Shown in pieces: positions 57,550-64,000 of a DNA stretch of 64,000 bases. Source of the stretch: Flectonema sp. DT1601 (taxonomy: Eukaryota > Euglenozoa > Diplonemea > Diplonemida > Diplonemidae); assembly GCA_964019425.1 (NCBI GenBank), contig OZ025832.1, positions 730,053-794,052 of the forward strand, given 5' to 3'. The notes beneath the pieces were generated by a model. That model was not told the DNA's origin, made no database searches, and saw only the letters and a program-made list of their open reading frames with translations. The position numbers and the translations under genes were made by a program. Every line of letters begins with the position of its first letter. Positions within the stretch are counted from its first letter, which is position 1.

Positions 57550-57585
57550 GCCTTTCGCGACACTTAGCGACACTTCGCGAAAGGC
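57550..57585. other. Perfect 10-bp stem-loop with nested direct repeats
   Basis: GCCTTTCGCG and CGCGAAAGGC pair around a 16-base loop that itself contains two GCGACACTT-like repeats. A second ACGCCTTTCGCG lies just upstream. It is markedly GC-rich against AT-rich flanks and sits at the left border of the accessory island. Confidence 0.6.
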
Positions 57586-57634
57586 AATGTACATAACTGT
57601 TGTATGTTATCGCAACATATCGCAACTAAAAAAA

Positions 57635-57840
57635 CAAAAAAGGTGCGAAGAGTAAGGATCCCGAATCTGAGAGTGACGATGATTCGGATTGTAGTCTAGA
57701 CAGTCAGGACTCTACACAGGATCAGTCGCTACTGAAGACGACACCAACTCGGAAGAATTCGAGGAATCTGACGTAGTTATGATTCATCTATTTCCCGCCA
57801 ATACTAATATCGATCCGCTAATTATTTATTACCTCCCATA
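57635..57840 (+). pseudogene. Acidic coding-like scrap
   Basis: Plus-strand frames here read as Ser/Asp/Glu-rich protein (for example DPESESDDDSDCSLDSQDS and TEDDTNSEEFEESDVV), unlike the homopolymer-rich surroundings. The stretch is short, has no good start codon and is not continuous in one frame. It could be the remnant of a gene tail or of a mobile element. Family unknown. Confidence 0.25.
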
Positions 57841-58350
57841 AGTCGAATAAAGATTAACATTACAAACAAGAAAAAAAGCGAATGCAACAAAAGAAACCAA
57901 TTCCGTTTTTCTCGACTTCCTTTTGTGGCCATTCTGTTGGACTTATAGGTATGCCCTATCCCTAAAGAAGGTACGCCATCGGCTTCTTGGGTGGTACGGT
58001 GTGTACTTCGCCCGGGCTTGGTTACTAATTCTGTTAGTATCTAGCTACAGAGTAGTGCTATAACAGGCATTGCGATTCTTTCTACTTTGAGTTTGTGCTC
58101 TTACAGGCACATCTCCTTCTACTACTTTTGAGTATTGCTGTAGGCATGCATTAAATCATCTCATCCACAGGTTCGCCTTTCGACCCGCAACACTGGCTGT
58201 AGAGGACAAAAAAGTGATTGTTGACAAAGATTGAAAAAGAAACCGGTTAATTATGAAGTGCTTTAAAGCCGATGCAAGTAAGTAGGAGATTTAATACAGG
58301 TCATCCAGTTTTGACGATCTATTTCTAACAGCAACAACAACACAAAACAA

Positions 58351-58602
58351 ATGTCTGGCTCATCAACTGATGTTCAGCCTGCTGTGACAGATGCAGACGA
58401 ACACAGAAAGTACTTGAAAGAGACTAGAGAGCGGATTGCAGCAGTCGAAGCGATTGTGATGGCAGAAAGTCAGCAGATCGCCCTCAATGCAACACAAGAA
58501 GGAATTAAAGCTGTAGCAATAGCGAGGGGCGGCCTCAACCAATACCTACAGAATCTGGTTGTCACGGAGGACAAGCTATTAGACTTGTTAAAGCTAGCTG
58601 AG
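58351..58602 (+). CDS. Candidate first exon of the Crinkler/RHS-type gene
   Basis: An ATG frame of 84 codons (MSGSSTDVQPAVTDADEH onward) is predicted helical and ends at GAG|GTATAT, a possible donor. An acceptor-like CTAACAG lies about 17 bases before the ATG. The expected acceptor downstream (TTTTTTTTGCAG, ending 59014) does not keep the frame of the large exon that follows, so an intermediate exon, another splice site, or a separate small gene must be considered. Confidence 0.45.
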
Positions 58603-59014
58603 GTATATTTTTTACATTTTCTTTAACCCATTACGGGCGGGGGTAAAATCCGGTTTTTTGACTTTTTTTGAAAAAAGGAACTCTGGATCACAAGTATGCT
58701 TTTTACTTTTTTGCATTGGGGTGTGTATACCATCGCTTAATCGAAGGTTTCTGTTCGCCCTTGCCTTCATGCTATCCATCACCTACTGAAAATTACGGAA
58801 AAAGCATTTCAGTTCACCAACTTCGGGGTAACCTGTCTGAACGGGTCCCGTCCTTTTTTTGTATTGGTCACTGACAGCCCTTCAGATTGATTTGTTCTCT
58901 TGCAGTCGAGCGAACCTAACCCAATTACTGATTACCGGACAAGGGGCGATCTGTCCCCTTTGTCACTTATTGTTCAACCACCGATATGCCTCTGAATGAT
59001 TGTTTTTTTTGCAG

Positions 59015-60612
59015 TTGAAGTTACTGTTACAGTTAGACTCAGAGAGACTTGTCTTCACAAACCAACACAGAAAACACACAACGACAACGAACGCGAGGAT
59101 GGCACTAAAAGACAGAAACTTGAATATGGTGTAAGCAACATGAAAAAACTATTGGATGCAATGGCAAATTCATCTACAGATGCTAACGGACTAACAACAC
59201 TAGAGGTCAAAGATGATGTTGGCGAGCTTGTGTGGAAGGAGGCTAAATTTCTGCTGCAACGCGAGTGCTATGTTAAGGCTTGGACGAAGATAAAAGAGGA
59301 TTTGGAGGAGAAAACTAACACTGTTCCAGTGTACAAAATCACTGGCACCCCGGGCATTGGCAAAACAGCCTTCCGGTTCTGGATACTGTTACAGTGGGTG
59401 CGGGAGAAAGTATTCTCGGAATTCAAAACCATTCTCTTTTCTGATGATGTTCAGAAGGTTTACGAGATTACAAGAATTGAAAATCAATTCACTATCAGTT
59501 GTGTAGACTATGATGGGGATGTATTTTGTGGACCATCAAAAGGAAGATTCGGTGTGTTTGAAATGCCGGAGAGATTACCCATACCTGATAAGCAACTCCA
59601 AGGAATGGAATTGCTCATTCTTGCTGGTTCACCCTCACGATTCCAAGGTGGAAGTGAGGTCATGAAGGTGAATAGTGAGCAAGGTTCATGCTTACCTCTG
59701 TGGCAATATGATGAAATATTAAAGCTTCCCCTTGATACCTTTGAGCTGGAGGCAACAACTGAAGAAAAAAAGAAGGAAGAGCTAAGAACGAAGTTTGAGG
59801 ACTTTGGTGGGGTTCTTCGACTTCTTTCATTTAAAAAGCAAGATGCACTCCGCAAAATCAATGAAGCAATGAAAGATGCTACAATCGGATTTATCGAAAA
59901 TGTTCTGACTGGGAAACTTCCATCAACAACCACTAAGTTTGTTCATAGGCTTGTTGCACTCGACGAGTCTGAGGGTTGTACGTTTATCAGCGACATGGTC
60001 TTTAAAATGTGTGTAGCCAATGCTGTGCAGCATGAACGAGACAATATCGCAACCTATGTCATGGGTCTCACTGATCAGGGGGCAAAGGGACGCTTCTTTG
60101 AGGCAATGTTTTACCGTGATTTTATAAAAAAAGAATCTGAGATGGTAGTTAAGTATGAAGTTAGCAGTCAGGTAAAAGTACTCGAAAGCTTGCCAGGTTC
60201 AAGCTACACCTTTGATGATGTACCCACCAATGACATCCTATACAAACCAACAAAAGCGAACTTCCATGGATTGGACTTCTTCTACATTAAGAAAGTCAAT
60301 GGACCATCAAGATCTGGCAAACAGAATGCAGATCTATTCATGCTGCAGACAACTGTTTCTGATAGTGGTCACGACTCACTAGACTTCCATCACGGAGACA
60401 TTACAAAACTTCTGACAAATGTCAAGCAAACATACACCACAGTGAAACGTATTGTCATATATATTCTTCCCTATAAGAAAGACAGTTTCAATGTTCCTGA
60501 ATTGAAGAACGCTCGTTTGAATGGTGACTCTGTCTGCAAGGGATGGACCGATCCAAGTGTTAAAGGATTTGAACGCCCTCACCCCAGAATTAGTGACAGC
60601 AGTAGTAGCTGA
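59015..60612 (+). CDS. Crinkler/RHS-type protein: P-loop ATPase plus nuclease-like domain
   Basis: The open frame reaches back to 58996, giving 538 codons; numbering here starts there. An LLQRECYVKAWTKI segment precedes a Walker A P-loop, GTPGIGKT at 117-124 with Lys123. The order of charged helix, P-loop and C-terminal domain is that of Crinkler/RHS-like (CR) proteins, known from oomycete effectors and from trypanosome retrotransposon-hot-spot proteins. The C-terminal region has GLDFFYI (Asp427) and DLFMLQTT (Asp446, Gln451), the layout of a restriction-endonuclease-like fold with Gln in the D-x-Q pattern. Such proteins often enter the nucleus or are exported. The frame looks intact. The upstream end is probably spliced at 59014. 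It heads a region of unusual composition and decayed genes. Confidence 0.7.
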
Positions 60613-61500
60613 ACCATTTGAGTATGTGGAAACGCAATGTGTTTTAGTCATCGTTGTATGTCAACGACCCAACACAAATAGAATACCTTCTCTCTACGTT
60701 CCTTTTTTGAAGAAAACTATTCTCCAATTTACACGAAATTAAACCCACCAGCCCATCTGAGAAAGGAAGTCCCAATAGATTTTTATGAAGGTACTCTGAG
60801 TACAGCCAGTTTTCTTGGGTGAAGTTTTAAGTTTGATGTTTGTTCAGCCATCCCTGTTATTGATTCAATCCCCTTTGTGTGTTTGGATGATTGTTTTCAA
60901 AACAGAACTACCAGCTAAAAAAAAAGTAAAAAATTATTTACTCTACCCACTACCCGAAGAACATTTTTTATCCCTCGCAAGTTGTGCTGTGGTACATCAA
61001 AATTTGCTTTTTATTAAATTAACATTCATTTGGACCAGGTGCAAACAATTTTAGCTTTAGTTGTTCCAGTTTTAAAGGATCTGCGAGGCAGTAGAAGGAG
61101 GATGAATAACAAGATGAAAAAGGGAATACTGGATATAGACCAATTAGGCTACAAGCTACTGCATGCTGCAAAGAGATTTCTAATAATGCATATGAATCGG
61201 CAAGCTATGTCAGCATCGGTTGATATACCATTCGTCATTGTGACACTTGCATTCCCTGAGGCTTGGACTCTGTTGTTGTTACCAGTCATTGTATATAGTT
61301 GAAAATAAATTTGCTTACTTTCCATGTATGTTCTCAGCTTAGATTTTCAATCCAAATATTGGAACAGAGAGCATGTGTGTAGCCCGGCGAGTCTAATGGA
61401 TTCAGGTTTGTAGGATCGAGTGCATGCCTGATATTCCCCTTCATGAGTTTGATATCAGCTTTATGTTTTCGATCCCTCACACATTTCTTGTTCCCCCCCA
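60613..61500. other. Intergenic stretch within the accessory island
   Basis: Contains a 90-codon frame (61030-61302) with LKDLRGSRRRMNNKMKKG-like basic helical sequence that does not begin with ATG and is not recognised. It may belong to the decayed segment downstream. Otherwise AT-rich. Confidence 0.35.
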
Positions 61501-61509
61501 CAGTCTTAA

Positions 61510-62654
61510 TAAATTCCCTATTACGATGCACACACAACCAGCAGAAGGACTTCATAGTGGGGAATGTGGCTGGGCAACTGTTAACTTCAGCAGATCACCT
61601 CAAAACTGAAAGTATCAGAATATCGAAGATGTTTAAGATTCAATTCCGCAGAGCAAGAGCTTAAGTTAATTAGAGAGAACTTGATGTTCTCATTTAACCC
61701 AGATGGTTGGTTTCATCAGATAGTTATTTATGAAACAATAAGAAGATATCTGGGACTCGAAGTAACACATGTGACAACCCATGAACAGCTGAAAACAATC
61801 ACAGAAGGTCCAACAGAACAAGAAACTATTGTCATTCCATACATCATAGTGTCACGTAGAGCATCCTACACACATTACATCGTCTTTATTGATATAAATT
61901 CTAAATACAAGGGATTTGATATAATCAATCCAACTCCAGATTGTAATGGGATAGAAGATATCATGACGAAGTATCCGTTGAAGGAATACAAATACCACGT
62001 TGTAATGAAAACAACGAAAGATATTCCTCCAATAGACTTGTCTGCACTGGCAGCAAAGGAGAATTCCACAACAACAACTACAGAAGTGGAAATTAAAAAT
62101 CTACGGACGAGGAGGATGTAACAGATCTTGAGACAATGATTTCGGCAATCGAAAAAGCGGACAAAATGAAGTCCATATCGACACCGGGAAAAGTCAATAA
62201 GATAGAGATAAGGGCCGTATCACCACCAAAGATATGCCAGGATAATATACCGACCCTGTACATATCGCCGATGGTGAAGATACCGCCATTACCAGTACTA
62301 CTATCACCAGTGTTACCAAGACCATCAATAATTCCAATGACAATACCAATAACGATACCGAAGATAATAAAAATAGAACCTTCGGTAATGCAAAAAATTA
62401 TATCGCTACCATCAAATAGTTTTCAGAAGACGCAAGTCATTGATGCACTTACGGTAGCCCCACCAGCAATCCCGACATTGATGCCAGCAACGATTTCAAA
62501 GGTATCACAATTGGCACTGCCGACTGTACTTCAAAAGAAGACGCAACTCATTGCTAATGATGCACTTACACAGGCCCCGCCGATAATTTTGAAATTCCAT
62601 TTAGGTAATTTGCTACCATGTCCTAAAGCAGCGCCGATGATAAAGAAAACATAA
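61510..62654 (+). pseudogene. Papain-fold (Josephin-like) cysteine-protease-like segment, interrupted
   Basis: Plus-strand pieces resemble parts of a papain-fold cysteine protease, possibly of the Josephin (ataxin-3) type. There is a Gln/Cys segment, HSGECGWATVN, then a stretch NPDGWFHQIVIYETI, then THYIVFIDI with FDIINP, which would supply the His and Asn/Asp. The tail (from about 62136) is Pro/Ile/Thr-rich and low in complexity. The pieces are not in one reading frame. About two interruptions are inferred, so it looks broken unless unusual splicing explains it. The origin is unknown: host gene, effector or mobile element. Family assignment rests on motif order only. Confidence 0.35.
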
Positions 62655-62658
62655 ACTA

Positions 62659-62722
62659 CCCGCAAACCCGCAAACCCGCAAACCCGCAAACCCGCAAACC
62701 CGCAAACCCGCAAACCCGCAAA
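62659..62722. repeat. 8-bp tandem repeat CCCGCAAA, eight perfect copies
   Basis: Eight exact units lie between the protease-like segment and the GC-rich open frame. The unit has the C-rich/A-rich asymmetry of telomere-like repeats, but no known telomere matches it, so an interstitial microsatellite is the simple reading. Confidence 0.95.
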
Positions 62723-63112
62723 CCTTTCCTTGGGAACCTTGCAAATGGCAGTTTTGAATTACGTAATATCATCTTTTGTCTTTTCTGCTCTAGTGTTAGT
62801 TGAAGTTTGAGTTCTCATCTTCGATCATTTTTCCTCAATTTAGAAGAGTCCGGTCATGGGCAAATAGTGTCGCGCCGACTTGGCAGCAGACACTGATCTC
62901 TATATAGGGAATGTTTATTTTACAATAGATTGTGAGTTTCAGATGTGCAAATTCCGCGTGTCATAAGCAAGTTTGCGTCACAGCAAACTATCAACAGGGA
63001 ATGTCCCCTTTTTAAAATCAGATAAACTTTTACCCTTTTCTCTTTTCCATTGTTTCATTCTTATGCTTTATCACAGGGTTTTTTCATACTTTTACATTAA
63101 AGTTTTGAAATT
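62723..63112. other. Non-coding stretch before the GC-rich open frame
   Basis: AT-rich, with nothing recognised. An in-frame TAA at 63098 closes the next open frame upstream, so its first ATG is the one at 63113. Confidence 0.4.
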
Positions 63113-64000
63113 ATGGCTTATGAGTTTAGCATGCCGACGAGCCTGCAAGAAGCGTGGGTGGTTAGAACTGGGTTGGCATGTCCCAAAAAGGGGAATATGG
63201 ACTTAGCCGGAAGGAAGGAGGTAGCTTTGAAAGCTATCGGGATGAGCCAGGACGACGGGAGGTTCTGGTGGGTGCCGTCGGACAGGGCGGACGATGATTC
63301 GAGGGATCGGTGGCTCGGAGACGAGCTGTTATCGCGCTTCCTGGGGACGGAAGCGAGCGCCATAAGCAAGGCGTCGGCACGAGGTGTTTTCGTGCTGCTA
63401 ACGGTTCTGGCGGAGAATATGCCAGAACGTTTTTACAATTTTTTGGTGGAGGTGTCGGCGTTGGACGGGCCGGCATCTCAAGGTAGTGTGCAGTTGTTTT
63501 CGCATCCGCCGTCGGGTCCAGTCGAGTTTTACGACGTGGACGGGGAGTTGGATGTGGTGATGAGTGACTACGTCACTACAGGGGAAGCCGACGAGGTGCT
63601 CCGCGGGTTGGCGGTGAGGCATCAGAAGGCTGAGGAGGGACTGGGTGGGCTGATTCAGGCCACTCAGGAGTACGCTGTGGGGGCGGATCGCCGTTGGCCG
63701 CATGAAGGCAGAGACGGGGCACGCACTGCAGCAAGTAGCTCAGCGCCAGGGTTCGTGGAAGAGGTGGTGCGTTCGCAAGTCGGAAGGTTGGACCGGCAGC
63801 AACACCACAAGATGTGTTGTTGGGGGCAGCAGGATGAGCTGTCACGAAGACAACAGGGGCAACAGCAGCGGCATGAGGAAGAAGTCACCCGCCTCCGAAA
63901 ACAGCTGGCAGACCAGCAAGCTATCACCAAGAGGAGTGCGGAGGAAATGGCAAGGCTTCGGCAAGGGTTGTCAGAACAGCAAGTGAACAACAACAACAAC
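63113..64000 (+). CDS. GC-rich open frame running off the right edge, unrecognised
   Basis: From the ATG at 63113 the frame stays open for 296 codons to the window end. Base and codon use differ sharply from every other gene here: G/C-ending codons prevail and Gly, Ala, Arg, Asp and Glu are abundant. The N-terminal 200 residues look globular (MAYEFSMPTSLQEAWVV, then ASARGVFVLLTVLAENMPERF, then GPVEFYDVDGELDVV). From about 235 a Gln/Arg/Glu-rich coiled coil begins (RRQQGQQQRHEEEV), ending in an Asn run at the edge. No domain was recognised. The composition suggests a recent arrival by transfer or a mobile-element protein. The minus-strand frames overlapping it are shadows of the same GC-rich DNA. 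Confidence 0.65.
   Translation, partial: MAYEFSMPTSLQEAWVVRTGLACPKKGNMDLAGRKEVALKAIGMSQDDGRFWWVPSDRADDDSRDRWLGDELLSRFLGTEASAISKASARGVFVLLTVLAENMPERFYNFLVEVSALDGPASQGSVQLFSHPPSGPVEFYDVDGELDVVMSDYVTTGEADEVLRGLAVRHQKAEEGLGGLIQATQEYAVGADRRWPHEGRDGARTAASSSAPGFVEEVVRSQVGRLDRQQHHKMCCWGQQDELSRRQQGQQQRHEEEVTRLRKQLADQQAITKRSAEEMARLRQGLSEQQVNNNNN

Larger units (their letters stand above)
47703..58350. other. 10.6-kb gene desert
   Basis: No convincing gene appears on either strand. It holds a 14-bp tandem array (48703-48837), a perfect 11-bp hairpin (52177-52202), a 15-bp triple repeat (53705-53749), relatives of dispersed repeats (53386-53416 and 54683-54780), a 10-bp stem-loop (57550-57585), an acidic coding-like scrap (about 57635-57840), and very long T or A runs, for example about 50128-50153, 50957-50990 and 54857-54885. 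Such a break in an otherwise dense one-way gene array might mark a transcription start region or a centromere-like zone; this is speculation. Confidence 0.5.

Noticed and set aside
62531-62713. Minus-strand frame with repeated CGFAGLRV
   Set aside because: It is produced by the CCCGCAAA tandem repeat.
63118-63999. Several minus-strand frames in the GC-rich segment
   Set aside because: They are shadows of a single long plus-strand frame. GC-rich DNA lacks stops on both strands, and the plus frame is longest and starts cleanly at an ATG.
1-64000. CRISPR arrays, bacterial operons and ribosome binding sites
   Set aside because: Tandem repeats present are too short and lack spacers, and the gene content and introns are eukaryotic.

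Overview
The window reads as nuclear DNA of an AT-rich, flagellated unicellular eukaryote. The evidence is several eukaryote-only protein families, short spliceosomal introns, TAA, TAG and TGA all used as stops, and very frequent poly(T)/poly(A) tracts. About 20 genes or gene-like segments can be supported, and all lie on the + strand. Many start codons sit 10-60 bases after a CAG or AAG that is preceded by pyrimidines. One-way gene order with such acceptors recalls polycistronic, trans-spliced genomes such as Euglenozoa. That placement is inference: no spliced-leader gene was found and the host is not named here.

Layout: 0-5 kb holds a tandem pair of receptor-like class III cyclase homologues that lack expected catalytic residues. 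9.4-20.5 kb holds a SpoU/TrmH methyltransferase, a C2CD3-like centriole protein, a membrane RING-H2 protein and a coiled-coil protein. 22-25.3 kb holds a leucine-rich-repeat gene with a 150-bp internal array and a decayed gene. 25.5-47.7 kb is the dense core: inhibitor-2-like PP1 regulator, Fused/STK36-like kinase, asparagine synthetase, BTB/beta-helix protein, RS-rich protein, carnitine acyltransferase, R3H-PDZ protein, FCP1-like phosphatase, BIR plus EF-hand protein and a coiled-coil protein. 47.7-58.3 kb is a 10.6-kb gene desert with a 14-bp tandem array, hairpins and homopolymers. 58.3-64 kb is an accessory island: a Crinkler/RHS-type P-loop plus nuclease-like gene, cysteine-protease-like fragments, an 8-bp tandem repeat and a GC-rich open frame running off the right edge.

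Seven introns can be placed precisely. They are 55-112 nt, start GTATGT, GTATGC or GTTTGT, and end in A-rich sequence closing with CAG, mostly AACAG, with no polypyrimidine tract. This compact class differs from the pyrimidine-plus-CAG sites just before many start codons, so two acceptor types may coexist.

Functionally the core mixes cilium and centriole genes (C2CD3-like, Fused-like, probably the coiled-coil gene at 18.3 kb), signalling (cyclase homologues, PP1 inhibitor, FCP1-like phosphatase, RING and BTB proteins) and metabolism (asparagine synthetase, carnitine acyltransferase). Neighbours do not form one pathway, as expected for a one-way array of unrelated genes. Six or so short dispersed repeat families recur in the intergenic DNA.
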